From Amycolatopsis benzoatilytica AK 16/65 (GTDB taxonomy: Bacteria; Actinomycetota; Actinomycetes; Mycobacteriales; Pseudonocardiaceae), in NCBI RefSeq assembly GCF_000383915.1, contig NZ_KB912942.1:1586561-1650560 (forward strand): a stretch of DNA of 64,000 bases, in the 5' to 3' direction. The notes under the pieces were generated by a model. It was not told the DNA's origin, made no database searches, and saw only the letters and a list, made by a program, of their open reading frames with translations. Below, one piece after another: positions 17,882 through 26,002 of the stretch. Both the position numbers and the translations under genes were made by a program. How positions within the stretch are numbered: the first letter of the stretch is position 1; each line of letters begins with the position of its first letter.

Positions 17882-19107
17882 CCGGGCTGGCGCTCAGCGC
17901 CGAGGAACAGGGGATGCTGGACGGGGCGGACGGGCCCGCGGTCGCGCTGGCGATGCGGGTGGTCGTCGCGCTGGCTCGGGCGCGCGGCGCGGAGCGGCTG
18001 GTCGAGGTCGTCCACGCGCACATCGACTCCTGCCTCTATCACGGGCCGGTCGGGCTGGACTTCGTACACCGGCTGCGGGAGCTGGGCGGGCGGGTGCGGG
18101 TGCCGACCACGCTCAATGTCGGCGCCGTCGACCTGGTGCATCCGGAGCTGGTCGAGCACGCGGCGGCGCGGGAGTTGATGGTCGCGTACGCCGACCTCGG
18201 GGCGGCGCCGACTTACACCTGCGCGCCGTATCAGCGGGAGGCTCGGCCCGGGTTCGGCCAGCACATCGCCTGGGCGGAGTCCAACGCGATCGCGTTCGCC
18301 AACACCGTGCTGGGCGCGCGCACTGACCGATACGGCGACTTCCTCGACATCAGCGCCGCGCTGACCGGGCGGGCGCCCTACGCCGGTCTGCACCTGTCTT
18401 CGGAGCGAGCGGCGCGACTGGTCCTGGACTGCTCGGCGCTGTCGGACGTCGACGAGCTGACCGCGGCGGGGCTCGGTGCGTTGCTGGGCCGGGTGGCCGG
18501 TACCGAGGTCGCTGCCATCGTCGGGTTGCCCGGCGACATGCCGGAGGACCGGCTCAAGGCGTTGTGCGCGACGGCCGCCTCGACCGGGTCGGTGGCGCTC
18601 GTGCACGTCGTGGGGCGCACTCCGGAGGCTCCGACGCTGGACGACGCGTTGCAGGGCGGCACTCCGGAACGCGTGGTCACCGTGACCCGAGCGGACCTCG
18701 AGCGGGAGCTGGACCGGCTGTCCACGGCGTCGGCCGGGCCGGTGGACGCGGTCTGCGTCGGCACTCCACACGCCAGCTTGGCCGAACTGGGGGAGCTCGC
18801 GCGTCTCACGGCGGAAGGCCCTGGGGTGCGGGACGGCGTGCGCGCGGTGGTCAACACGTCTCGGGGGACGTGGGCATTGGCTCGGGAATCGGGGGTGCTG
18901 GACGTGTTGTCTTCGGCGGGATGGACAGTGCTGACCGACACGTGCTCGTATCTGGCACCGGTGCTGCCTCCGGACACGCGCGTGGTGGCCACCAACTCCG
19001 GCAAGTGGGCGGCGTACGCGCCGGCGAATCTCGGGGTGGATGTGGTGCTGACCTCCACCGAGGGCTGCGTTCGGGCGGCTCGGACGGGAGTGGTCGGACA
19101 TGGGTGA
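17878..19107 (+). CDS. Aconitase X large subunit (predicted cis-3-hydroxy-L-proline dehydratase)
   Basis: This 409-residue protein is the AcnX catalytic domain encoded separately. Signatures are PTYTCAPYQ (Cys115) and AWAESNAIAFANTVLGARTD (about residues 133-152); DTCSYL and TNSGKWAAYAPAN lie near the C-terminus. Bacterial aconitase X proteins have been characterised as cis-3-hydroxy-L-proline dehydratases, while archaeal ones dehydrate mevalonate 5-phosphate; the context strongly favours the former. The GTG at 17878 overlaps the GntR TGA and aligns with the family start. The end overlaps the small-subunit ATG. The product would be reduced to L-proline by the OCD-family enzyme at 8560. Confidence 0.87.
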   Translation: MTGLALSAEEQGMLDGADGPAVALAMRVVVALARARGAERLVEVVHAHIDSCLYHGPVGLDFVHRLRELGGRVRVPTTLNVGAVDLVHPELVEHAAARELMVAYADLGAAPTYTCAPYQREARPGFGQHIAWAESNAIAFANTVLGARTDRYGDFLDISAALTGRAPYAGLHLSSERAARLVLDCSALSDVDELTAAGLGALLGRVAGTEVAAIVGLPGDMPEDRLKALCATAASTGSVALVHVVGRTPEAPTLDDALQGGTPERVVTVTRADLERELDRLSTASAGPVDAVCVGTPHASLAELGELARLTAEGPGVRDGVRAVVNTSRGTWALARESGVLDVLSSAGWTVLTDTCSYLAPVLPPDTRVVATNSGKWAAYAPANLGVDVVLTSTEGCVRAARTGVVGHG

Positions 19108-19522
19108 GCGGGCGGCGGCGGTCGGCCAGGTGTCCGGTGCGGCCGAAGGCGAAGTCGTGCGCCTGCGCGAACCGGTGTCTTTTTGGGGCGGCGTGGACGA
19201 GAACGGGGCGGTGAGCGACGTCCGGCACCCGGATCGGGGTACCAGCCTGGCCGGTCGAGTGCTCGCGATGGAGTCCGGGCGCGGATCTTCTTCGTCTTCT
19301 TCGGTGCTCGCGGAGCTGATTCATGCCGGTGCCGGCCCGGCGGCGGTAGTGACTTCGGCGGCGGATCCGATTCTGGTGCTGGGAGCGGTGGTTCCTGCGC
19401 TGCTTTACGGCGAGCGGGTGCCGGTCGTCGTGGTTTCCCGGGAGACGTTGGGCAGGTTGCGCACCGGGGACCGGGTTCGGGTGGTCGCCCGGGAACGGGA
19501 GGGCTGGGTGGAATTCTTGTGA
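19100..19522 (+). CDS. Aconitase X small subunit (swivelling domain, DUF126)
   Basis: This 140-residue protein carries the family motif FWGGVDENGAVSDVRHP and the serine-rich loop SGRGSSSSSSVLAEL (about residues 59-73), which contributes an active-site serine. It forms the swivelling domain that closes over the large subunit encoded just upstream; the two genes overlap by 8 bp. In some organisms the domains are fused, while here they are split. It is the last gene of the operon, and a palindromic repeat follows 40 bp downstream. Confidence 0.87.
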   Translation: MGERAAAVGQVSGAAEGEVVRLREPVSFWGGVDENGAVSDVRHPDRGTSLAGRVLAMESGRGSSSSSSVLAELIHAGAGPAAVVTSAADPILVLGAVVPALLYGERVPVVVVSRETLGRLRTGDRVRVVAREREGWVEFL

Positions 19523-19562
19523 CGCCCAGTGTCTCGTTCGTCTGGACGGGCGCTGACCCAGG

Positions 19563-19615
19563 GCCGTGAAGGGCCCCTTGAGGGAATCTGGGTCCGGTAA
19601 GGGGCCCTTCACGGC
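19563..19615. repeat. Dispersed palindromic repeat
   Basis: GCCGTGAAGGGCCCCTT pairs with AAGGGGCCCTTCACGGC around an imperfect inner stem. It lies between the convergent aconitase X and lectin/amidase-like genes and may double as their shared terminator. Confidence 0.88.
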
Positions 19616-19650
19616 AGTTCCGCCGTAAAGCGGACAGCATCACGTGACGG

Positions 19651-21768
19651 CTAGGCGAGCGGCGAGGGGCGGGATTGTGCTCTGGCGAACGCGTTCCGCA
19701 GGATTTGCTGGATGACCGGGTCGGTCCGGATCGCGCCGTTGAAGGTCAGCGACGACGCGCTGAACACGAAGCCGCCGGTGGGAAGTTCTTTGCAGGTCAT
19801 GGCTGCGCCGCCGTTGGGGGCGGGGTTGGTGCCCCGGGCGATGACCTCGGCGGGCGAGGCTTCTCCGTCCAGGCCCTGCAGCGTGTCGAATTCCCAAGCG
19901 CTCGCCGCGCCGTTCTTGCCTTGGGCGCCGAATTTGTCGCCTGCCGACAACCCGGTTCCGGCCAGGAACGGGTGGTCGTTCTGCACCTGGTAGGGCGCGA
20001 ACGTCATCCAGCCGTTGCCGTCGTAGCTCACGCCCATCACCTGCGCTTCCGGCAGGTCGTAGTGGTCCAGGTAGATGTCTCGGCTGCCGTCCGCGGCGCG
20101 GAAGACCAGCGCGGTTCCGTCCGGGGTGAACTCGGCTCGTTCGTAGATCTGGTTGCCGCCGGTGCCGAAGATGCTGCCGCCCGCGGACAGGTAGTCGACC
20201 AGCTTCGTGCGCATGGTCATCGAGAAGTACTCGGGGTGTCCGCCCAGGACCACGGCGCTGTATGAGTCGAGCCAGCCTCCGGTGTGCAGGTCCTTGTCGG
20301 TGTAGCAGTCGAAGGCGATGTTCTCGCTGCTGAGCCAGCGCAGCAGTTCCAGATCGCTGTAGAGCTCCAGGTCGTACTGGCCCTTCGGGGCGATGAGCCA
20401 GTTGTAGCTCGGCCGCAGGAAGGTGATGGTGCGCTGGACGCCGGCCTGTCCTTCCGAGTACTGGTCGTGGCCGCCCCAGCCGTTGTAGGCGTGGTAGGTG
20501 TTCGTCGGCAGCACCACGGCGATCTTGTGCGCGGGAGCGGCCGGACGGACGACGAACGGAATGTGCTGCACGCGGTTGTAGCGCCCGGTGAAGCGGGCGG
20601 CGTAGACCCCGGACGGCCAGCTGGCGGGGATGGTGGCGGCGTAGCTTTCCGCCCAGCCGCAACCTGAGGAGCGGTAGCTCGACGAGGCGAGCAGCTGCAG
20701 GCCGCCGGTCACGGTGGTGGTTCCGCCGACCGGCGTAGGGGTGTCGCCGCCGGGGGCGACTTGGACGAGCTGGGCGGTGACGGAGGAGAAAGCGGTCGAC
20801 AAGGCGATGGAGACGCGGCCGCCCGCGGGCACGCTTTGCTGCTGCGGGTAGCCCTGCAAGCCGGCGCTTCGTTCGACCGTGAAACCCTGGCCGACGAGCT
20901 GACCGGTGGCGTAGTTGATCCACTGCGCTCCTCCGTCGGAATCGACGGTCTGGAAGTTCGTCATGCGCAGTTCGACGAGATCGCCGTCGTCGCCGGGGAC
21001 GGTGGAATGGTCGATGCGGATCAGGTAGATCGCGCCGTTGCCGACGCCGGCGAACAGGTCCCGGCGGAACAGTTCGAACCAGTCGTTGTCGCCGATGGTG
21101 ATGGCCGTGCCGTAGTTCGCCCAGCCGATGCCGTCCCGGTAGCGGTACCAGGTCAGCGAACCGGTGCCGCTCACCGCGTAGATGACGTTTCCGGTGTCGG
21201 AGAAGAGATATCGGGCGACATTGAAGCCGTTGCCGAGCGCCTGCGGCGTCTCGAACGTGCCGTTGATCCGGCGGGAGCGGTAAAGCAGGCCGTTGGCGTC
21301 GACGCACCAGATGACCCCGCCCGGACCGCCGAAGATCCGCGGGAAGGCGTTGAATCCGGTGCCCACGACGACCCCGGTGCCGTTGTTGGCCCAGTAGCCC
21401 GCCCCAGTGTCCATATTGGACACGATGCGCTGGTAGTACAGCACGGTCCCGTCCCCGCGCACGCCGTACAGCACACCGTTCGTGTCGCCGAGCACGGTGA
21501 CGAAGTCCTGCCACCCGGACCCGATCTGCACCCCGGTTCCCCAGTTCGCCCACTGGTAGGCGGCGGTGGACCAGCCGGTGTGCCGGTACCAGTAGAGAGC
21601 GCCGTCCGCTTGGACGGCATAAATGATCCCGTCGCCTCCGCCGACCAGCCGGCTCCACCGCTGATGTGGGTCGAAAGCTGCGGTGGCGGCCGTTGCCGCG
21701 GGCGCGTAGCCCTCGGGCACCTCGGTCTCGGTGATCGGCAGTTCTTCGCGTCCGGTGAGAATTCCCAT
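19651..21768 (-). CDS. Tachylectin-like propeller fused to N,N-dimethylformamidase-like domain
   Basis: This 705-residue protein has two parts. Residues about 40-265 contain repeated blades of the type LYWYRHTGW, VLYYQRIVS and LTWYRYRDG, typical of tachylectin-2 sugar-binding propellers. Residues about 345-700 resemble the C-terminal domain of the N,N-dimethylformamidase large subunit (KIAVVLPTNTYHAYNGWGG, VVLGGHPEYFS, GGSIFGTGGNQIY). I see no signal peptide. ATG 21768 is chosen because GGGGAG precedes it; the frame extends 28 codons further without one. A carbohydrate-targeted amidase or binding protein is conceivable, but the activity is unknown. Confidence 0.75.
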   Translation of the reverse strand: MGILTGREELPITETEVPEGYAPAATAATAAFDPHQRWSRLVGGGDGIIYAVQADGALYWYRHTGWSTAAYQWANWGTGVQIGSGWQDFVTVLGDTNGVLYGVRGDGTVLYYQRIVSNMDTGAGYWANNGTGVVVGTGFNAFPRIFGGPGGVIWCVDANGLLYRSRRINGTFETPQALGNGFNVARYLFSDTGNVIYAVSGTGSLTWYRYRDGIGWANYGTAITIGDNDWFELFRRDLFAGVGNGAIYLIRIDHSTVPGDDGDLVELRMTNFQTVDSDGGAQWINYATGQLVGQGFTVERSAGLQGYPQQQSVPAGGRVSIALSTAFSSVTAQLVQVAPGGDTPTPVGGTTTVTGGLQLLASSSYRSSGCGWAESYAATIPASWPSGVYAARFTGRYNRVQHIPFVVRPAAPAHKIAVVLPTNTYHAYNGWGGHDQYSEGQAGVQRTITFLRPSYNWLIAPKGQYDLELYSDLELLRWLSSENIAFDCYTDKDLHTGGWLDSYSAVVLGGHPEYFSMTMRTKLVDYLSAGGSIFGTGGNQIYERAEFTPDGTALVFRAADGSRDIYLDHYDLPEAQVMGVSYDGNGWMTFAPYQVQNDHPFLAGTGLSAGDKFGAQGKNGAASAWEFDTLQGLDGEASPAEVIARGTNPAPNGGAAMTCKELPTGGFVFSASSLTFNGAIRTDPVIQQILRNAFARAQSRPSPLA

Positions 21769-21815
21769 GATCTCCCCTGCGTCGGGTGCGGGTTGCCGCG
21801 TACAGCGCCAACCGG

Positions 21816-21980
21816 ATGACGCTCGACGGGTGCCCGGCCGTTTACCCGGCACAGCGAAAATCGCCCGAACAGACCAATTGGCGGCACGAGTTGATCATTG
21901 GTCGCTCCGAGGACGCTTTGCTGATCAATTTCGAGAAAGCGATCAAGGCCGCGCAGTGCTCGGATTGTAGTGAATACTAA
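21816..21980 (+). CDS. Possible small protein, 54 residues, unknown
   Basis: The frame ATG 21816 to TAA 21980 encodes a Cys-containing peptide beginning MTLDGCPAVYPAQR and ending CSDCSEY; GTG 21786 is an alternative start. The GCP-x-VY beginning recalls small hypothetical proteins of actinomycetes, but the rest is unfamiliar. Codon bias is weaker than in neighbouring genes and no clear ribosome-binding site is present. It may be a decayed gene or chance. Confidence 0.22.
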   Translation: MTLDGCPAVYPAQRKSPEQTNWRHELIIGRSEDALLINFEKAIKAAQCSDCSEY

Positions 21981-22198
21981 CCTGGATTCCAGTGAATACG
22001 GTGAGGGGTTGACTGACCCGGAGCGGGGGGCTGCTGGATTTCGCTCCCACTGGGAATCCTTGCGCTTGGCGAGACCGAGCGCTGCTCCGCCGGCAACCGC
22101 ATCCGCAGAGCAGGCTCCCGTTGCCCGCCGGCCGGCCCGATCAGCAGGGAAGAGCCGGTCCGAGCCTGCGCGCACTTCCGACCGCTTGGTGCCGCTTC

Positions 22199-22227
22199 TT
22201 CACTCCTGCCCCGCCGGACCTTAGAGT
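22199..22227 (+). promoter_or_regulatory. Candidate promoter for leaderless oxidoreductase mRNA
   Basis: TTCACT (22199-22204) and TAGAGT (22222-22227) are 17 bp apart. The -10 fits the actinobacterial TANNNT consensus and ends exactly 7 nt before the ATG at 22235, where no Shine-Dalgarno sequence is seen. Confidence 0.5.
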
Positions 22228-22234
22228 CCGGGGC

Positions 22235-23209
22235 ATGGACGCCGTTTACATCAAGGATCTCGAAGGCCCGTCGACCGTCGCCGTCGCCGAGGCCGAACCG
22301 CCTGTCCGCTCCGCCGACCAGGTGCTGATCGACGTGCGCGCGGCGGGGGTGTCGTTCCCGGACGTCCTGCAGACGCGCGGGCTCTACCAGGTCAAGCCGG
22401 AACTTCCGTTCGTCCCCGGGGCCGAGGTCGCCGGCATCGTCGCGGAAGCGCCGGCCGGCGCGCACGTGCGCGCCGGCGACCGGGTGGCCGCGCTGCCGTT
22501 CCTGGGCGGATTCGCCGAGCAGGCGGTCTGCGCTGCGGACGCGGTGTTCCCGATCCCGGATTCGCTGACCTTCGAGCAGGCCGCCGCGATCCCGTTCAAC
22601 TACCTGACCGCGCACTTCGCGTTGTGCCGCCGCGGCCGCCTCGCCGAAGGCGAGACGGTGCTCGTGCACGGTGCGGCGGGCGGCGTCGGCACGGCGGTCA
22701 TCCAGGTCGCCAAGGCGTTCGGCGCGGGCAGGGTGATCGGTGTCGTGTCGACCCCGGAGAAAGGTGCGGTGGCAGTCGAGGCGGGCGCGGACGAATACGT
22801 CCTCGCGGACGGGTTCAAGGACGCGGTGAAAGCGGCGACGGGCGGCCGGGGCGTCGACGTGATCGCTGACGTGGTCGGCGGGGACCGCTTCACGGACTCG
22901 TTGCGCTGCCTCGCCCCGGACGGCCGGATTCTGGTCATCGGGTTCACTGCCGGGTCGATTCCGGAGGTGAAGGTGAACCGGTTGCTGCTGAACAACCTGG
23001 ACGTCGTCGGCGTCGGCTGGGGCGCGTACGCGATGGGCCGCCCAGGCTACCTGCTGGGCCAGTGGGAAGAACTTCTGCCGAAGCTCGCCGAGGGCGCGAT
23101 CGTGCCCCCGGTGAGCGGCAGCTACCCGCTCGCGGACGTGCGGGACGCACTGTCGGCGATCGACAACCGGACCGCGGTGGGCAAGCTCGTCCTGCGGGTG
23201 GGGGAGTAG
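22235..23209 (+). CDS. NADPH:quinone oxidoreductase family protein (zinc-independent MDR)
   Basis: This 324-residue medium-chain dehydrogenase/reductase lacks the zinc-binding cysteine pattern. It has the quinone-reductase signature GETVLVHGAAGGVGTAVIQVAK (NADPH-binding loop AAGGVG, about residues 145-155) and VPGAEVAGIV. It probably reduces quinones or enones with NADPH in the cytoplasm. The ATG 22235 fits a leaderless transcript (TAGAGT 7 nt upstream). The gene is monocistronic and convergent with the fucosidase gene; a palindromic repeat separates them. Confidence 0.85.
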   Translation: MDAVYIKDLEGPSTVAVAEAEPPVRSADQVLIDVRAAGVSFPDVLQTRGLYQVKPELPFVPGAEVAGIVAEAPAGAHVRAGDRVAALPFLGGFAEQAVCAADAVFPIPDSLTFEQAAAIPFNYLTAHFALCRRGRLAEGETVLVHGAAGGVGTAVIQVAKAFGAGRVIGVVSTPEKGAVAVEAGADEYVLADGFKDAVKAATGGRGVDVIADVVGGDRFTDSLRCLAPDGRILVIGFTAGSIPEVKVNRLLLNNLDVVGVGWGAYAMGRPGYLLGQWEELLPKLAEGAIVPPVSGSYPLADVRDALSAIDNRTAVGKLVLRVGE

Positions 23210-23226
23210 CCGCCTGAGGTCTGCTG

Positions 23227-23311
23227 GTCCGTGAAGGGCCCCTTGCGGGACTTCCATTCCCTCAAGGGGCCCTTCACGGACTTCTAGTCCCGGATGGGGT
23301 CCTTCACGGAC
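23227..23311. repeat. Dispersed palindromic repeat, three-arm copy
   Basis: GTCCGTGAAGGGCCCCTTG pairs with CAAGGGGCCCTTCACGGAC at 23263-23281. A third, diverged arm ending GGTCCTTCACGGAC follows to 23311. It lies between two convergent genes, 18 bp after the oxidoreductase stop. Confidence 0.88.
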
Positions 23312-23356
23312 TGCCGTGGGGCGCGGAGCTGCCGGGAAAGCGTGCCAGGCGCACCC

Positions 23357-25711
23357 TCACCGCCAGTCCACTTTGAACACCCAAGCGTGCTTCCCGGCCG
23401 CCCGGGCGGCCGCGGGCACGTCGATCACCAGCCGTCCGTTGTTCTGCGTCCAGTGCAGCATCCCGCCGTAGCCGAGCATCGACACCTGATCGCCCGGCCG
23501 GATCGGCACCGGTGCGTCCACCACCACCTGCGCTCCCGGCGCGACCAGCGACGTGATGTAGAACGCCGAATTCGGCTGCATCGTGAACCGCAGGTCGCCG
23601 AGCTGGGCCATGCGCGACCAGTACGTCGAACCGTAGATCGCTTCGCCGTTGGTCCGCAGCCACTCCCCGGTTTCGCGCAGCCGCTGCTGCATCACCGCAG
23701 GGATGGTGCCGTCGAAGTCGGGGCCGATGTCCAGCAGGAAGTTGCCGTTCTTCGACACCACGTCGACCAGGGTGTGCACGACGTCGTCGGTGGTCATGTA
23801 CCGGTCGTCCGGCGTCGCGCGGTTGTAGCCGTAGGAGAACGGGTCCAGGCCGCGGCTCGACTCCCACTTCGCGACGACCGTGTTCGGGTACGTCGTGTAC
23901 TCGGGCGTGGTGAAGTCGTGGTCCGGGATGCCGCCGCGGTCGTTGTAGGTGACGTCCTTGGCCCGGCGGCGGTTCTTGGCCCGGTTGAAGTACTCGGTGA
24001 GCACGTCCCGGCTGTCGTTGACGCCGCCGATGTCGAACCAGAGCACGTCCGGGTCGAAGCCGGAGACCAGCTCCAGCACCTGCGGCGCCTGGAGGTCCTT
24101 CACGAAATCGCGGCCGGCGGTGTAGCCGGTGTAGGGCACCGGCGCGCCGGTGTACGGGTTGACCGGCGCGTGGCCCATCCACGGGTTGTCCGGGTTGTAC
24201 CACTCGGGCAGCGAGAAGTACAAACCGTTGCGCAGACCCGGGGTATAGCGCCGCGATGCGGCGAAGAGGTCCGCGACGAGGTCCCGCTTCGGCCCGAGCT
24301 TCTTCGCGTTGCGGCCGCTGACTTTGGTGTCCCACAACGCGAAACCGTCGTGATGCTTGGACGTGAGCACGTAGTACTTCGCGCCCGCGTCCTCGATCAG
24401 GCGCACCCACGAACGCGGGTCGAAGTTCGCGGCGGTGAACTTCGGGATGAAGTCGTCGTAGACGAAAGATTCGCCGTAGGTCTTGGCGTGGTAGGCATAA
24501 GTGGCGCCGTGCGGGTCCTGCTGGTTGTTCCAGTACCACTCGGCGTACTGCTGCCCGACCGGTGCCCACGCGGGCACCGAGTACACGCCCCAGTGGATGA
24601 AGATGCCGAATTTGGCGTCGTTGAACCAATACGGCGCCCGGTGGGTGGACAGGGACGCGTCGGTCGGCCGGAAGTCCGGGATGCCCAGCGGCACCGGCAG
24701 CGACCGGGTAGCGATCGTCGACCGGTCGGCGAGCACCCGGATCTGGCCGGTCGCGGGCGTTCCCGCGGGCACACCGCGATCGGGCGTGAGGCCGAGCCGC
24801 ACGACGGCCTGCTCGCCCGGGGCCAGCCGGGTGATCGGCGCGGGCGTGCGCACGCGGCCGCCGGGGACTTCCAGCGTGACGGTGATCCGGTCGCGCGCTT
24901 CGAGCCAGACCGTGCCGGTGTTGACGATCGTCGCCTCCACCGCCTGCGGGCCGCCGTCCTGCACCAGGTTCGCGGTGGCCCGGCTGTCCAGGACGGTCGC
25001 CGAACGGCCCTGCGCGACCGGCTGCAGCGTCAACGCGAACACGTGCAGGCTGGACACGCCCGGCGCGGGCTGGGCGGTCTTCGGCAAGGTCACCGCGACC
25101 GCTTCCCGCGCCGGATCGGCCCACAGCTGCGAGGTCCCGATCGAAACCGGGTTCTGGTCGACCGCGCCGCCCGGCCCGTAGCGGAACGTCGAGCTGATCG
25201 CGCCGCCGGAGCCCCACCAGTCCGCTCCGGCCAGCGTCGCTGTGCTGGTGCTGCCGTCGGCGTAGTGGACGGTCGCGTCGCCGCCGGTGCCGCCGTAGCT
25301 GCACGAGGTGAGGAAGGCGATGTTGTAGTACTGGCCTTTAGGCAGGTCTATCCGCTGGCCGAGGGCGATGACGTTGTTCTTCGCCCCAGCGGCCGCCGAA
25401 CCCAGCAGGAACGGGATTCCGCCCGCGGTCACCGTGGTACCGGCCGGGATCTGCTCGGCCGGGAACGTGTAGCCGGAGCCGTCGAAGTCGCCGTCGTGCG
25501 CGCTCGCGCTGTCGATGGCGTCGTTGTCGAACCACGCGTCGAGCGACACCGGCACCGGCGGAGGCGGCGGCACGACTGGCGTGCCCGCCCCGCCGGAGAC
25601 CACCGGCTGCACGGCCGGCCCGCCCGCCGCCGAAGCGGTGCCGGGCAGTCCGAGCAGCACCGCGCCGCCGAGCGCCATGCCGAGCGCGTGCCGACGAGGA
25701 TAAGTCGTCAT
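23357..25711 (-). CDS. Secreted alpha-L-fucosidase (GH29) with N-terminal accessory domains
   Basis: This 784-residue protein starts with a Tat-like signal peptide (RRHALGMALGGAVLLGL, Ala-x-Ala near residue 30). A beta-sandwich domain (about 45-215) and a CARDB-like domain (about 235-320) precede the GH29 catalytic barrel. The barrel has FGIFIHWGVYSVPAW, the KYYVLTSKHHDGFALWDT strand and the nucleophile aspartate in DVLWFDIGG. The start ATG 25711 is preceded by GGAGGC; the open frame continues upstream without a better start. It should release L-fucose from extracellular glycans. Palindromic repeats lie on both sides of the gene. Confidence 0.88.
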   Translation of the reverse strand: MTTYPRRHALGMALGGAVLLGLPGTASAAGGPAVQPVVSGGAGTPVVPPPPPVPVSLDAWFDNDAIDSASAHDGDFDGSGYTFPAEQIPAGTTVTAGGIPFLLGSAAAGAKNNVIALGQRIDLPKGQYYNIAFLTSCSYGGTGGDATVHYADGSTSTATLAGADWWGSGGAISSTFRYGPGGAVDQNPVSIGTSQLWADPAREAVAVTLPKTAQPAPGVSSLHVFALTLQPVAQGRSATVLDSRATANLVQDGGPQAVEATIVNTGTVWLEARDRITVTLEVPGGRVRTPAPITRLAPGEQAVVRLGLTPDRGVPAGTPATGQIRVLADRSTIATRSLPVPLGIPDFRPTDASLSTHRAPYWFNDAKFGIFIHWGVYSVPAWAPVGQQYAEWYWNNQQDPHGATYAYHAKTYGESFVYDDFIPKFTAANFDPRSWVRLIEDAGAKYYVLTSKHHDGFALWDTKVSGRNAKKLGPKRDLVADLFAASRRYTPGLRNGLYFSLPEWYNPDNPWMGHAPVNPYTGAPVPYTGYTAGRDFVKDLQAPQVLELVSGFDPDVLWFDIGGVNDSRDVLTEYFNRAKNRRRAKDVTYNDRGGIPDHDFTTPEYTTYPNTVVAKWESSRGLDPFSYGYNRATPDDRYMTTDDVVHTLVDVVSKNGNFLLDIGPDFDGTIPAVMQQRLRETGEWLRTNGEAIYGSTYWSRMAQLGDLRFTMQPNSAFYITSLVAPGAQVVVDAPVPIRPGDQVSMLGYGGMLHWTQNNGRLVIDVPAAARAAGKHAWVFKVDWR

Positions 25712-25897
25712 GGAGCCTCCACAGTGAAGTCCAATGGTCAGATGCCTGACCGGTATTGGCCTCGCAGAAGGAGGCCAGGTGGGGAAATCCGGGGAAGACA
25801 TCTGATGAATCATCGTCGAGGTGTGCTGGGGTGGTGTCAAGGCGACTGCTCCGGGCGGACGCGCGGTGTCCCGCTCAGCGGGTCAGCACGGCTACTG

Positions 25898-25952
25898 GTC
25901 CGTGAAGGACCCCTTGCGGGAATCTGATTCCCTCAAGGGGCCCTTCACGGAC
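25898..25952. repeat. Dispersed palindromic repeat
   Basis: GTCCGTGAAGGACCCCTTG pairs with CAAGGGGCCCTTCACGGAC, with an inner GGGAATCTGATTCCC stem. It lies in the divergent region between the fucosidase and NACHT genes, only 38 bp upstream of the proposed -10 of the latter, so it may influence transcription rather than terminate it. Confidence 0.88.
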
Positions 25953-25989
25953 CGTCGATCGGCCAGGATCTCTCCCGCCGCGTCCCGGG

Positions 25990-25995
25990 TAGGGT
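25990..25995 (+). promoter_or_regulatory. -10 element of a leaderless NACHT transcript
   Basis: TAGGGT fits TANNNT and ends 7 nt before GTG 26003, the same spacing as at 22222-22235. No Shine-Dalgarno sequence is present and no clear -35 is seen. Confidence 0.45.
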
Positions 25996-26002
25996 GGAAT
26001 TC

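Larger units (their letters stand above)
21769..22234. other. Divergent intergenic region with a possible small gene
   Basis: These 466 bp separate the minus-strand lectin/amidase gene from the plus-strand oxidoreductase. They hold a 54-codon frame at 21816-21980, a direct repeat AGTGAATAC at 21969-21977 and 21991-21999 (22 bp apart, in an A/T-rich patch), and a leaderless-type promoter next to the oxidoreductase. Confidence 0.5.
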
